Source: a virus. Taken from it: DNA of 64,000 nt. A program made the position numbers and the translations under genes. Position 1 is the first letter of the stretch; every line of letters begins with the position of its first letter. Of the stretch, positions 54,758 through 64,000 are shown piece by piece. Under the pieces are notes generated by a model, which was not told the origin of the DNA, searched no databases, and saw only the letters and a list, made by a program, of their open reading frames with translations. Location: IMG/VR virus record IMGVR_UViG_3300005518_000004, positions 1-64,000 of that record; one strand, given 5' to 3'.

Positions 54758-56543
54758 TCTAGTACCCATACTTCTACTTCTCCTACCCGCTCCAGCGCTC
54801 GCCGTGAACATGCGCCTAACCGGCTGGTGCCAGCAAGGGGGGCAAGTCGTCACCATCTCCCCCAAATCCTCTACCACCAAGTTCCAGCGCTCCTACCCCG
54901 GCTGCACCGTGACCGTGTATGCCGTGGGCACCCTGACGCTGGCTACTATCTATTCAGATTCGTCGGCCACCCCATTAGCCAATCCGTTTACGGCTAATTC
55001 GGTCACCGGCATGTGGTTCTTCTACGCCGCCGATGGCCGCTACGACATTCAGCTATCCGGCTCCAACATCTCCCCCCCATTCACCATCGGCGACGTTACC
55101 TTTCTGACCACGGGAGGAGGTGGTGGGGGAGGCGGCGGTACACCGGGAGGGGCCAACCTTCAGATCCAATACAACGCTAGTGGCACATTCGGCGGCTTCA
55201 CAGTCACCGGCGACGCCACTCTCAGCACGGCCACAGGCGTCCTCACCCTCTCCACGGTCAACTCGAACGTGGGCGTCTGCGGCTCTACCACTAGCTTCCC
55301 CATCATCACCCTCGACGCCAAGGGCCGCGCCACCGCCTGTACTACCCAGACCGTAGCTGGATCGAGCGGTACCCCCGGCGGCAGTAGCGGCCAAGTGCAG
55401 TACAACAACTCCGGCGCATTCGGGGGCTTTACGGTGAGCGGCGACGGCAGTTTAAATACAACCACCGGCGTCCTCACGGTGACGGCGACCGGGGGATCGG
55501 CGTTCGCGGCATCGGCTACCACGAATGCGCTGGTAGCGTCCAACATTTCCTCGGGCACTCTCCCCACAGGCCGCCTCCCGGCGTTCTTAGGAGATGCTAC
55601 ATCAGCCGCTGGTACCGCTACCCTAACCCTAGCCACCGTCAACTCCAACACCGGCCCCTGCGGCGACTCCACCCACATCCCCCAAGTCACCCTCAACGCC
55701 AAAGGCCTGACCACGGCCTGCACCCCCGTCTCCATCTCGGCGGGCGGCGCCCCCGCGTGGTCGGCCCTAACCAACCCCACCGGCTCCCTCTCCCTTACTA
55801 TGGCCGCCTTCCAATCCATCTGGACCTACAACGCCGCTACCGGCAGTTCGGCCATGCAGCTGGTTACGGATACCGTGAACAATACCGGCACCGGCCAGCT
55901 GTGGCGCTCCTCCTCCGCTGCCGGATCTCAAGCGGTGCCGTGGCAGGCAGACGCAAACGGGGTGGGCTGGCGTGTCACTAACACCGGCAACTTCGAGAGC
56001 GTGGGGATGAGCGGGGTGCCGTGGACGATTACCGGGCTTGTGGGTACAACGCCGACTACCCCAGCGGCCTCCAACCTGACGCTATTTTTCGACACTACGA
56101 AGAAGCGCATCAGCTCAGTAGACGATGCCGGCGTAGTTACTAAGTACACGGGCGTGCTCCCCGGGGCTGTATCGGCTACAGCGCAGGTAGCAGCTATTAC
56201 GACTTCTACCCTATGTGCGACGGCCAACTGCATCGCGGGCCAGTATCGGATCACTGCCTACATCGCCTCCACGGTGACGTGTGCTACTCCTGGCCCCGGC
56301 ATCACCGGCATCACTATAGGATGGACCGACGACGTAGCGGCCAAGACCCAGAAGCTGCCCCTAGTAGGAGCCGGAGTTACTGGCAGCGACATAGCAATAG
56401 GGGATCTTACCAGTTTTGGCCAGTCCACGATCAACTTCTGGTCGAGTGGGGCAGTCGTGATCACCTACGCGACCAACTACACGGCTTGTACTACAGGCAC
56501 CGGCACTTACTCTCTACGTATAACTACAGAGAGAATTCAGTAG
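54741..56543 (+). CDS. repetitive fibre protein with signal peptide
   Basis: 600 aa from a TTG with AAGGAAG upstream. It begins with a strong Sec signal (LVPILLLLLPAPALA), unusual for a virion protein. A Gly-run (about 126-133) leads to two copies of a GGxxxQxQYNxSGxFGGFTVxGD module (about 138 and 210) and two copies of TVNSNxGxCGxxTxxPxxTL (about 172 and 298), typical fibre-shaft repeats. The C-terminus is beta-rich with Cys pairs. Role: host recognition, possibly membrane-translocated. Confidence 0.6.
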   Translation: MLSLRNLVPILLLLLPAPALAVNMRLTGWCQQGGQVVTISPKSSTTKFQRSYPGCTVTVYAVGTLTLATIYSDSSATPLANPFTANSVTGMWFFYAADGRYDIQLSGSNISPPFTIGDVTFLTTGGGGGGGGGTPGGANLQIQYNASGTFGGFTVTGDATLSTATGVLTLSTVNSNVGVCGSTTSFPIITLDAKGRATACTTQTVAGSSGTPGGSSGQVQYNNSGAFGGFTVSGDGSLNTTTGVLTVTATGGSAFAASATTNALVASNISSGTLPTGRLPAFLGDATSAAGTATLTLATVNSNTGPCGDSTHIPQVTLNAKGLTTACTPVSISAGGAPAWSALTNPTGSLSLTMAAFQSIWTYNAATGSSAMQLVTDTVNNTGTGQLWRSSSAAGSQAVPWQADANGVGWRVTNTGNFESVGMSGVPWTITGLVGTTPTTPAASNLTLFFDTTKKRISSVDDAGVVTKYTGVLPGAVSATAQVAAITTSTLCATANCIAGQYRITAYIASTVTCATPGPGITGITIGWTDDVAAKTQKLPLVGAGVTGSDIAIGDLTSFGQSTINFWSSGAVVITYATNYTACTTGTGTYSLRITTERIQ

Positions 56544-56553
56544 GAGGATTATC

Positions 56554-57027
56554 TTGAGCACGCTTAAGACATTGTATGGTACTGCCAACCAGCCTATCAC
56601 CTGTACCATCACCAGCCTTGCCGACCAGAGCTACCGTCAGTCCACAGCAGTCGACAACTCTACTAACCTCTATCTGGATGTGCTGGTCACGGTCAAAGGT
56701 AAATCCAATGCGGCTGGCGTCTCATCTACCGGCAAGCTGGAGATTTTCGCCTACGCCTCCACCGACGGTAGCTCCTACGATGGCAGCTGCACCGGTACTG
56801 ACGGCAGCTACACCCCCCCATCTACTCCTACCAACCTATCCTACTTAGGTGTCCTCAACCTCACTGGTAATGCGGTTACCGACCAGCGCACCTTCTCGCT
56901 AGCCCAAGCCTATGGCGGCTCTATCCCAACCAAGTGGGGCATCGTGGTCTACAATGCTACTGCCGCCTCGCTTGATGCCGCAGTAGGGTCGGCATGGTAT
57001 CAAGGGATTCAGGCACAGACGGTGTAG
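56554..57027 (+). CDS. structural protein of the fibre region
   Basis: 157 aa from a TTG with AGGAGG seven bases upstream. An all-beta protein with SNAAGVSSTGKLEIFAYAST and VLNLTGNAVTDQRTFSLAQAY, similar in outline to small fibre-associated proteins. Not recognised. Confidence 0.5.
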   Translation: MSTLKTLYGTANQPITCTITSLADQSYRQSTAVDNSTNLYLDVLVTVKGKSNAAGVSSTGKLEIFAYASTDGSSYDGSCTGTDGSYTPPSTPTNLSYLGVLNLTGNAVTDQRTFSLAQAYGGSIPTKWGIVVYNATAASLDAAVGSAWYQGIQAQTV

Positions 57028-57030
57028 TGG

Positions 57031-58431
57031 ATGCATTCGAGCATCTTCAGGCAGGGGACGGGGAAGCCAGCACAAGGGCTTCAGCTAAGAGGGTCGAACC
57101 ACCTCACCAATGGTCTTGTTGCCTTTGCTCCCTTCTCGATCGACGCGGCTACGTTTGGTGCCGCAGGCTCTATCACCAACCTCAAGACGCTCGACATCGG
57201 ACCCAACCTGTTCCGCGTCCAGTGGCAGAACTACTCCTCGATCACTAGCGTCTACGAGCCCTGTCCGTGGGGGACCGCTGTCCGGTTTGGTCGCTCAACC
57301 GCCCAGGCTGACCAGAACTTTTGGCTACACTATACTGCTGACCAGGTGCTGCTGGACAAGATGCCGCTCGGCACCAGCCCACGCACCATCTCTGCCCTGA
57401 TCCGTGCCGACCCTGCCTTCGACATCTACCCGCAGCAGATCGTCAACTATGGCCGCTACATCTTCGCTCCCGCCAACGGCCAGTACTTCGCCTTTCTCTA
57501 TTACAACAACAGCGTAGCCTTGTTCACCAATCCCTATCAGCTGAACGCCCTTTACCCGTCAGATGGTGGATGGCATATGGTGTCGGTAGTATTTCCTAAT
57601 AGTTCCACGCTCAACATCCAGGCCCTGATCTATGTGGATGGGCTGGTAGCTACCTCACTGGGAAATACCGGCTCGCAGACCATCGATACCCAGATGACCG
57701 TCAACCGGCAGGAGTGGGCGTTTGCCATAGGTCAGGACAACTACGAATACGCGGCGAATGGCACTCAGGTGTTTCACGGCGCGATGGCTGGGGTGTGGGT
57801 ATGGAACCGGGCACTAACTCCCAATCAGCAGATATCCCATGCGCTTGATCCGTTTCAGATGATCGCCCGCCCCCGCAGCTACGTCACCTTCATCGAAGTC
57901 CTAGCCCCCCCACCCCCCAACCCCCCTCCTACCTGCTCCATCTTCTCTAGCCCCGGCACCATCCACCCCGGCGATACCTCAACTCTCACTTGGACTACAG
58001 CCAACACTCCCGATACCGCTACCATCGACAACGGCATAGGATCGGTCAACCCGCTAGGCGGCAGCGTGGACGTGACCCCGACTACGACTACCACTTATGT
58101 ACTGACAGTGGAAAATGTGGACGGCACCTCCACCTGCGAGGCCACCGTGATCGTGCAGGAGATACCGGGAGAGCTGGAGGGGCAGTGTAATAATCCTCCG
58201 TCAGGCAGAGTAGGAGTCGATTACATCCACACATTCATCGCCACCGGCGGCGTCCCTGCCTACACCTACACCATCATTGCCGGCATCCTGCCTATCGGCC
58301 TCATTCTAGCGTCTAATGGCGTGGTCAGCGGCATCCCATTACTGCGTGGCATGTACTTCTTCACGGTGCAGGCGACGGACTCCAACGGCTTAATCTCTAC
58401 TTTTAGCTGCAATATTCCGATAGCATGTTGA
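57031..58431 (+). CDS. LamG/Concanavalin-like adhesin with Ig-like domains
   Basis: 466 aa. Residues about 25-285 form a LamG-type lectin domain (VAFAPFSIDA, PRTISALIRAD, GGWHMVSVVF, LIYVDGLVATSL, FHGAMAGVWVWNRALTP). A Pro-rich linker (about 295-305) is followed by an Ig-like domain (STLTWTTANTPDTATIDNGI) and a cadherin-like He_PIG domain (PPSGRVGVDYIHTF, SNGVVSGIPLLRG). Likely a receptor-binding virion protein. Confidence 0.65.
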   Translation: MHSSIFRQGTGKPAQGLQLRGSNHLTNGLVAFAPFSIDAATFGAAGSITNLKTLDIGPNLFRVQWQNYSSITSVYEPCPWGTAVRFGRSTAQADQNFWLHYTADQVLLDKMPLGTSPRTISALIRADPAFDIYPQQIVNYGRYIFAPANGQYFAFLYYNNSVALFTNPYQLNALYPSDGGWHMVSVVFPNSSTLNIQALIYVDGLVATSLGNTGSQTIDTQMTVNRQEWAFAIGQDNYEYAANGTQVFHGAMAGVWVWNRALTPNQQISHALDPFQMIARPRSYVTFIEVLAPPPPNPPPTCSIFSSPGTIHPGDTSTLTWTTANTPDTATIDNGIGSVNPLGGSVDVTPTTTTTYVLTVENVDGTSTCEATVIVQEIPGELEGQCNNPPSGRVGVDYIHTFIATGGVPAYTYTIIAGILPIGLILASNGVVSGIPLLRGMYFFTVQATDSNGLISTFSCNIPIAC

Positions 58432-58432
58432 T

Positions 58433-61400
58433 ATGCCGATCCCCGACCGCACCCCTTTCAAGCTGACGTTGCGCGGCATCAACTTGGTGGACCTGGTGGA
58501 CCAGCTCCCTCCTGGCGACTACCCCTACTGCAACAACATCCGCTCCCTCTCCCAGGACGGCGTCGAATCCCGCCCCGGCCAGGACCCCGTATTCCCTGCT
58601 GCGATGCCCGATCTCGCTGTCCACTCTATCCGGTCGCTCACCGACATCACCTCCCCAGCTCCTTTGTACGAGCTGCTAATCGGCGCAGGCACCAACCTCT
58701 ACGGCCAGCTAGGCGCCGCCCAGCCGGTGCTCATCGATAGCGGCTACTCCGGCAACCCCCTATCTCTCGTCCCCTACCGCCCCGACCAGTCCCCCGACCC
58801 CCGCATGTATGTGGCGAACGACCTCCGTATGTCGCGCATCAACACCACGACTGGAGTGCGGGATAACGTCGGCATAGCTCCCCCCAACGTGCCGCCATCA
58901 GCCGAAGTCACCTCCAACCTCCACGCCGTCATCAGCTCCGACGTGGCAGCGAGCTGGTCCGCTACCGGGATAGCGGGCTCCATCACGTCCCAAACCCGCG
59001 TCTCCACCAATATTGCCCAGATCCTCTACGATACCGGCACCACGGGATTCGCCACCATATCTCCAGCTTCTACCGACAACCATTGGCTGCAACCTGGAGC
59101 GCGGCTCGTGTTGGCGGGCGGGCCGGATACGTCGACCGTGCTGGAGGTGCATCCCGCTATCAGCTCGACTACGATCGACAACATCGTCTATGATTCGGGG
59201 GCTACGGGCGACTGCACCATGGTGTTGGTAGGCCTCTCCAAGGGCATCGCGCGCAATTCACTTATCGTAATCGCCGGGGAGGTGATACGTGTTCTTTCGG
59301 TTACTCCCTCCCCCGACGGCTCCTACTCCCTACGTTGCTCTACTGTCGGCTCCTATGCGGCAGGCAATGCTGTCACGGGTTTGGTCTCATTCAGGATGGT
59401 GACCAGTGTTAATTATGCGATTGGCACGACTCTTACGGCGCTGGCGGTGCAGTTTATTCTCACTACGGGGGCCACGTTTGTCGGCGGAATCAAGATGCCC
59501 CGCGTCGTCGATTTATCCAGCATTCGTCCCGGTATACCGCTTCAGCTCGACGATTACATTCACATATCTATCAACGCCAACACCCCCTCCAACATCACCA
59601 GTGGTCGTCTGCTCCTCGACGTGGACTCCACTCTCAACGATTTCACCAAGGAATACTACCAGTACGAATTCACCTCCACCGCCTTCACCGACGCCGGGTC
59701 GAGCCAGTGGGTAGAGCTATTTGTCCGCGTATCGGACTTCACTAAGATCGGTTCCGACTATACGCGTACGTTCGCCAACGTGCAGGAGATTGGGGTGGAA
59801 CTGACGGTGACTGGCAACACCACGGTCCAGATAGCGGCGTGGTGGGCAGGCGGCGGATATGGTCCCGACGTCATCCCCGGCTCCCCTGTCGGCCTCATCT
59901 ATCGTTATCGTTACCGCGACTCCAGGACAGGTGCCAAGTCCGTCCCCGGCGCCGCCACCCGCTACGAGCTATTCCCCCAGCGCCAGCAAGTGACGGTGCT
60001 GGTGTATCCATCTACCGACACTCAGGTGGACTCGATCGACATCGAGCGGCTGGACCCGCTGCTCCAAGCCCCCGCCCCCGCCACCGCCAGCTTCACCTAC
60101 GTCGGCACAGTACCCAATGCGCTGACCTTGTTCAACGACAATCTATCCGCCACCGCTATCTCGTCCAACCCATCGCTTGAGACGAATGTGTTTCAGCCAT
60201 TCCCGGTACTCAAGCCGCCGCTGGCTGGCGTCGTGAATGTAGTGGGCACGTGGGTGACCTACGTCTCGGGTGATCTGTTCCCCGCCAACCTCATCGCCGG
60301 CACGGTGATCCTGATCAACGGGGTCGCCTATCAGACGTATGGTCAGCCCCTAGCCTCCAATGTGTTGCAGCTAGTGCTGTCGGCAGGCACCCAGTTGGGC
60401 GTCAGCTACTCCATCGTCAGCCCAGTCATCGCAGGCACTCCGCTGCCAGTTCTATTCGGCCCTCTAGAAGGCCCTACGGCTTCCTTCCTGTTCGGTACTG
60501 GTGACTCAGATAACCCCGGTACTATCTACTACACCAACGGCAACGACCCGGATTCAGCAGCCTCCACCAACTTTATAGAGATCACCCCTCCATCAGAACC
60601 ACAGATAGGTGGTGTTGTATGGAATACCTATGTTTTCAGCGGTAGTCGGGAGCGCCTGTTTATGGTGCAGCCGACGTTCGACCAGCCCAACCTGTTTACG
60701 CCGCTCCAGATCCCGGCTGCATCGGGCTTCTGGTCTCCATGGTCGATAGCGGCGGGCAAGGATGGCATCTACTACCTAGGCAGGGATGGGATTTATCGGG
60801 CGGTCCCCTACTCAGGCTCCATTCCGGTAGCGACGGATCTGTGGCCGCTATTCCCCCACGAAGGCGACCCCGGCGTGCAAGCTGGACCCCTGCTGCCGGT
60901 CGACATGACCCAGGGCAGCCCCAGCTCCCTCCAACACTCGCTTACTGTGTGCGAGCAGGATGTGTACTTGGACTACCTGGATACTGGTGGGGCGCGCCGT
61001 ACCCTACGCTATGCCCCAGACAACATAGGTGCTTCTCAACCACGCCACGGCTGGCTGCCGTCAACCTATGCCCACCCGGTGACGCGCCACTACTGGGAGG
61101 AAGTCCCCTTTGGCACCACCCCTCGCTTGCTGGAGTGTACGAGCGACGGCTTTGTCATGGCGTCCAGGGGGGATGCCGATGTAGCCACCAACATCACCTG
61201 CTCCCTCCAGCTCCCCATCATCACTGCCGGGGACAGCCGCGCCCAGAAGCTGTATATGGACTGCATTACCGACATGGATGGTGTAGCGGATATTACGCTT
61301 GGGTTTAATTACAACTCGATTCTATTAGGCGCCGTGGTGACATCGGCATCTCCACGTGGCCAAGGCATCACCATCATCGACAGCGTGCTGCTATCGGGCG

Positions 61401-61849
61401 CTACAGTGGTGATCAACCTGCCGATCTTCATCAACATCTCCGCCCTATATACGTTTCATCCCGGCACTACGCTCTATGAGTTTCAGCCATCCTTCTACCC
61501 GCAGCCCTATATCGTGGAGAACGTCGTCACCCAGTTCAAGGACCACGGCATGCCGGGGTGGAAGGTCACCCGCTTCGGAAGGTTTGCCTACATCTCGGCC
61601 ACCCCCTTGACGCTGACGATCGCTACGTCCGATGAGCGCGCCTACGAGTACACGCTACCGGCTCACTTGGGCCACCTCCACGTCTACGACTTCAACGTGC
61701 AGCAGCTACAGAAGGGAGAACTATTTGCATACGACTTGAGATCGGGCGATTGCCAGCCATTTGTGCTATTCCCCGATGAGACCTATATCAAGATGAAGCC
61801 GTGGACCGGTGACGGCCCATTTAGCGAGGTCAAGCCCTTTATCACATAA
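58433..61849 (+). CDS. large tail/receptor-associated virion protein
   Basis: 1138 aa. The N-terminus PDRTPFKLTLRGINLVDLVD ... YCNNIRSLSQDGVESRPG is a pattern I associate with large tail or host-contact proteins of short-tailed phages. The rest is beta-rich, with a domain near residues 600-760 and a C-terminal region (QPYIVENVVTQFKDHGMPGW). A TAGCAT element lies six bases before the ATG and no ribosome-binding site is seen, so translation may be leaderless. Exact function is unknown. Confidence 0.5.
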   Translation: MPIPDRTPFKLTLRGINLVDLVDQLPPGDYPYCNNIRSLSQDGVESRPGQDPVFPAAMPDLAVHSIRSLTDITSPAPLYELLIGAGTNLYGQLGAAQPVLIDSGYSGNPLSLVPYRPDQSPDPRMYVANDLRMSRINTTTGVRDNVGIAPPNVPPSAEVTSNLHAVISSDVAASWSATGIAGSITSQTRVSTNIAQILYDTGTTGFATISPASTDNHWLQPGARLVLAGGPDTSTVLEVHPAISSTTIDNIVYDSGATGDCTMVLVGLSKGIARNSLIVIAGEVIRVLSVTPSPDGSYSLRCSTVGSYAAGNAVTGLVSFRMVTSVNYAIGTTLTALAVQFILTTGATFVGGIKMPRVVDLSSIRPGIPLQLDDYIHISINANTPSNITSGRLLLDVDSTLNDFTKEYYQYEFTSTAFTDAGSSQWVELFVRVSDFTKIGSDYTRTFANVQEIGVELTVTGNTTVQIAAWWAGGGYGPDVIPGSPVGLIYRYRYRDSRTGAKSVPGAATRYELFPQRQQVTVLVYPSTDTQVDSIDIERLDPLLQAPAPATASFTYVGTVPNALTLFNDNLSATAISSNPSLETNVFQPFPVLKPPLAGVVNVVGTWVTYVSGDLFPANLIAGTVILINGVAYQTYGQPLASNVLQLVLSAGTQLGVSYSIVSPVIAGTPLPVLFGPLEGPTASFLFGTGDSDNPGTIYYTNGNDPDSAASTNFIEITPPSEPQIGGVVWNTYVFSGSRERLFMVQPTFDQPNLFTPLQIPAASGFWSPWSIAAGKDGIYYLGRDGIYRAVPYSGSIPVATDLWPLFPHEGDPGVQAGPLLPVDMTQGSPSSLQHSLTVCEQDVYLDYLDTGGARRTLRYAPDNIGASQPRHGWLPSTYAHPVTRHYWEEVPFGTTPRLLECTSDGFVMASRGDADVATNITCSLQLPIITAGDSRAQKLYMDCITDMDGVADITLGFNYNSILLGAVVTSASPRGQGITIIDSVLLSGATVVINLPIFINISALYTFHPGTTLYEFQPSFYPQPYIVENVVTQFKDHGMPGWKVTRFGRFAYISATPLTLTIATSDERAYEYTLPAHLGHLHVYDFNVQQLQKGELFAYDLRSGDCQPFVLFPDETYIKMKPWTGDGPFSEVKPFIT

Positions 61850-61854
61850 ATAAT

Positions 61855-62235
61855 ATGGCCAAAATACCAAACATCCCTCTCTTGCGTGCTTATGCTACGG
61901 TACGGAGCCAGCCTAACCTAGCAGGCATCCCCGCCAACGCTCAGCGAGAGCTTGAATTCCTGCGTTCTTACGCGTACAAGTTATTAGGAAAGAGCAATAG
62001 CACAGCGGACCAGACCTCCTCCTTCCAGCAATTCGATACTACCTACGATGGCCACCCCATCCTCACCCTCCCCTCCTCCCCTGTCGAATCCACCGTGCAG
62101 GCCTACCGCAACGGCCTGCTGCTGCGGCGTGGGAAGGATCACGACTACCTGATCTCAGGCCGTATCCTGGAGCTGCGACCGGGAGCGGCGGCGCTCGCTG
62201 GCGACTGGATCGAAGTAACCTATGATTCGCTATAA
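61855..62235 (+). CDS. hypothetical virion-region protein
   Basis: 126 aa. A helical N-terminus is followed by a beta domain (VQAYRNGLLLRRGKDHDYLIS, RILELRPGAAALAGDWIEVT) resembling a small fibre-attachment module. It overlaps the next gene by 14 bp. Confidence 0.5.
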   Translation: MAKIPNIPLLRAYATVRSQPNLAGIPANAQRELEFLRSYAYKLLGKSNSTADQTSSFQQFDTTYDGHPILTLPSSPVESTVQAYRNGLLLRRGKDHDYLISGRILELRPGAAALAGDWIEVTYDSL

Positions 62236-63391
62236 CCAGATCGACAACGACGACCGGCAAGGCGACGGCACCCAGTTTCTCACCTCCGCTGGCCCCTTTA
62301 CCAGCGGCAACGTGATCACTACTGACGCCTCGGGCAAAGCAGTAGATGGGGGTGCGACTCCTGGTGCTGGTACCGTCACCCACACAGGCACTCTCACCAG
62401 CGGCCAGATCATCAAGGGCAATGGGGCAGCTGACATCACGGTGGGCAACCTAGCTGGCGACGTGACGACTAGCGGCTCCATGACCACGACGCTGGCCAAT
62501 ATTCCCAACGACACCCCCATGGCAGGAGACCTATTAGCCACGGCCATCGCTGCCCCCGCTACCCCGGCTGCGGGTAAGGGCCGGATCTATGTGGACTCGA
62601 CAGCGAAGAATATCGCGGTGAAGGATGATGCCGGAGTAGTGAAGCATGGGGTGCAGTCGAAAGCTGCGGTGGCTACTAATTTCCTGACTGCGATCTCAGA
62701 TGCTGGCTTGGTCACTGCTGCCCAGCCTACGGATGCCGACCTGTCGCTCTCCGCTATTACCACCAACGACGTGAGCACGACGAAGCACGGATTCGCCCCC
62801 ACGCTACCTAACGATGCAACAAAATTTCTAAATGGCGTAGGCGGCTATACTACTCCAGGCGGTAGTTCCGGCGGTTACGTGCTGCTCGAACAACACACCG
62901 CCTCCGCTTCCTCCACTCTTGACTTCACCACATGGTATAGCTCAGCCTATGACGACTACATCATTCGCTTCGTCAACATCCTAGTAGGCACAAATACCGC
63001 AGACCTGCTGATGCGGATGTCAACCGATGGCGGCGCGACCTATGATTCTGGCAATAATTACGGGTGGGCACTCAACGCATGGATCAGAAGCTCGGCAGGA
63101 CAGGCGGGGTCGGATACCACCAATGTCATCGAACTGGCCAACTCTATCTCCACCACTGCCAGTTATGTCACTACCGGCGAAATCAATCTAGTCGCGCCTG
63201 CCGACGCCGCTGCTTTCAAAACCGTCTACGGCATGATGTTTGCCCGCAACTCGGCCAATGGCCTACCAGCAGAAGGCAAGACAGTAGTTGGTGTCTACAA
63301 GATCACGACAGCGGTCAACGCCTTTCGCATCCTCCCCTCCACGGGCACCATCACCTCGGGCACGGTGCGGGTGTATGGGTTGGCGAAGTGA
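62222..63391 (+). CDS. tail fibre protein
   Basis: 389 aa. It contains shaft-like repeats and trimeric-fibre sequence (GNVITTDASGKAVDGG, TLTSGQIIKGNGAADITVGN, AGKGRIYVDSTAKNIAVKDD) and a C-terminal globular domain (DFTTWYSSAYDDYIIRFVNI, then TVVGVYKITTA). Probably a receptor-binding fibre; the first part resembles collar-attached fibres of other phages. Confidence 0.65.
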   Translation: MIRYNQIDNDDRQGDGTQFLTSAGPFTSGNVITTDASGKAVDGGATPGAGTVTHTGTLTSGQIIKGNGAADITVGNLAGDVTTSGSMTTTLANIPNDTPMAGDLLATAIAAPATPAAGKGRIYVDSTAKNIAVKDDAGVVKHGVQSKAAVATNFLTAISDAGLVTAAQPTDADLSLSAITTNDVSTTKHGFAPTLPNDATKFLNGVGGYTTPGGSSGGYVLLEQHTASASSTLDFTTWYSSAYDDYIIRFVNILVGTNTADLLMRMSTDGGATYDSGNNYGWALNAWIRSSAGQAGSDTTNVIELANSISTTASYVTTGEINLVAPADAAAFKTVYGMMFARNSANGLPAEGKTVVGVYKITTAVNAFRILPSTGTITSGTVRVYGLAK

Positions 63392-63744
63392 CCTACCGGT
63401 TGCTCGACCCTTGTACCGAGTGGCCGCTCATCGAATCCGAATTCACCACCCGTGGCTTCCCCATGCCAGACCCGACATTCGCCATGATCATGGGGGCATT
63501 CGATGGCACCGATACGTTGCAAGGCTTCCTAGTCTGCCAGTTGCAGCTCCACATGGAGCCCATCGTCCTCTACGCCCCTACTGCTCTACGTGGCCTGCTG
63601 CACAACATGGAAGACGCTATCAAATCCAAGGTCGGCCATGCGGTCTACTTCGCCTTCGCCCAGACTGAACTGGTCCAAGGGGTGTGTGAGCGGGTGTTGG
63701 GGATGGAGAAGGTAGACATGACGCTCTATCGCAAGCAGCTATGA
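63388..63744 (+). CDS. hypothetical phage protein of the virion region
   Basis: 118 aa from a GTG in a GTGA overlap; the larger reading frame upstream is a shadow of the fibre gene. DPCTEWPLIESEFTTRGFPM, GAFDGTDTLQGFLVCQLQLH and LRGLLHNMEDAIKS are a pattern I associate with a conserved phage gene near tail proteins, possibly acetyltransferase-like, function unproven. Confidence 0.55.
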   Translation: MTYRLLDPCTEWPLIESEFTTRGFPMPDPTFAMIMGAFDGTDTLQGFLVCQLQLHMEPIVLYAPTALRGLLHNMEDAIKSKVGHAVYFAFAQTELVQGVCERVLGMEKVDMTLYRKQL

Positions 63745-63779
63745 AGTGCAAGGGGTTTCGCCTATAATAGGGCAGACCG

Positions 63780-64000
63780 ATGCCCTTCTTACTACCATTT
63801 GCCCCGGCACTGATTGGCGCAGCAGGCGCGATCGGGGGCTCGTTAATCGGTCGTAAGGCCGGAGCTGGCAGCGCGAACCAGAAGCAAGCCTACAACCTCC
63901 TCAACTACAACGCCCAGCTAGCCCCCCGGCAGGCGCAGCAGATGTTTGGCCAAGGTCAGCAGCTGACGGGGAAGGGGATGAACCTTCTCGACAGGGCTCA
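63780..64000 (+). CDS. virion protein, 5' part (runs off the window)
   Basis: 73 codons of a protein starting MPFLLPFAPALIGAAGAIGG, a hydrophobic Gly/Ala-rich N-terminus followed by a helical Gln-rich segment (LAPRQAQQMFGQGQQ). This is typical of internal virion or ejection proteins of short-tailed phages. A TATAAT lies eleven bases before the ATG. Confidence 0.6.
   Translation, partial: MPFLLPFAPALIGAAGAIGGSLIGRKAGAGSANQKQAYNLLNYNAQLAPRQAQQMFGQGQQLTGKGMNLLDRA

Noticed and set aside
1-64000. CRISPR array
   Set aside because: No regularly spaced direct repeats of CRISPR length were seen; the Cas4-like protein at 15993-16604 belongs to a phage recombination operon.

Overview
The window is most of the genome (or a prophage) of a temperate, tailed double-stranded DNA phage. 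It has a tyrosine integrase, a phage-type DNA polymerase I, an XRE repressor candidate, terminase, portal, scaffold, major capsid protein and a long series of fibre and virion genes. I recognise no tape-measure protein or tail sheath, so a short-tailed (podovirus-like) particle is the best guess. The DNA is GC-rich and genes are packed with ATGA, GTGA or TGATG overlaps. The host is not identifiable. A phage-borne PEP-CTERM protein implies a Gram-negative host with an exosortase (for example Acidobacteriota, Verrucomicrobiota or some Proteobacteria); this is inference.

Layout. 2-1890 (+): end of the virion-protein module. 1858-9441 (-): a cassette of six glycosyltransferase-like proteins, three methyltransferases and small proteins, which could modify virion or host-surface glycans. 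9460-20498 (-): replication, recombination and control genes: XRE regulator, ParB-like protein, AAA ATPase, SSB-like protein, Cas4/RecB-like nuclease, RecA-like ATPase, ERCC4 nuclease, a uracil-DNA-glycosylase/3'-5' exonuclease fusion, and DNA polymerase A carrying an intein. 20555-21222: AT-rich non-coding region with inverted repeats. 21223-21897 (+): a lone zinc-ribbon gene. 21894-27213 (-): small accessory genes, a PEP-CTERM protein and the integrase. 27214-27668: second non-coding control region. 27669 to the end (+): m5C methyltransferase, small early-type genes, holin-like and peptidase lysis genes, a 1143-aa exported carbohydrate-active candidate, terminase split into two genes, portal, scaffold, capsid, connector, fibre and adhesin genes. 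The last gene runs off the window.

Regulation. A 17-bp palindrome of the form AGGTT-N7-AACCT recurs at nine places, most of them overlapping sigma-70-like promoters, including that of the XRE gene. This looks like one repressor regulon spanning replication, glycosylation and structural genes. A second palindrome, CACCAC-N6-GTGGTG, occurs in both large non-coding regions and is a candidate partition or origin site.

Most notable: a complete type I hammerhead ribozyme (minus strand, 26823-26756) fills the gap between two genes and is positioned to cleave directly before the Shine-Dalgarno sequence of the downstream gene; an intein in the polymerase active-site motif contains a homing-endonuclease-like gene in a different reading frame; the exonuclease and polymerase halves of the replicase lie in one frame separated by a single TAG; and the large terminase is split between its ATPase and nuclease domains.
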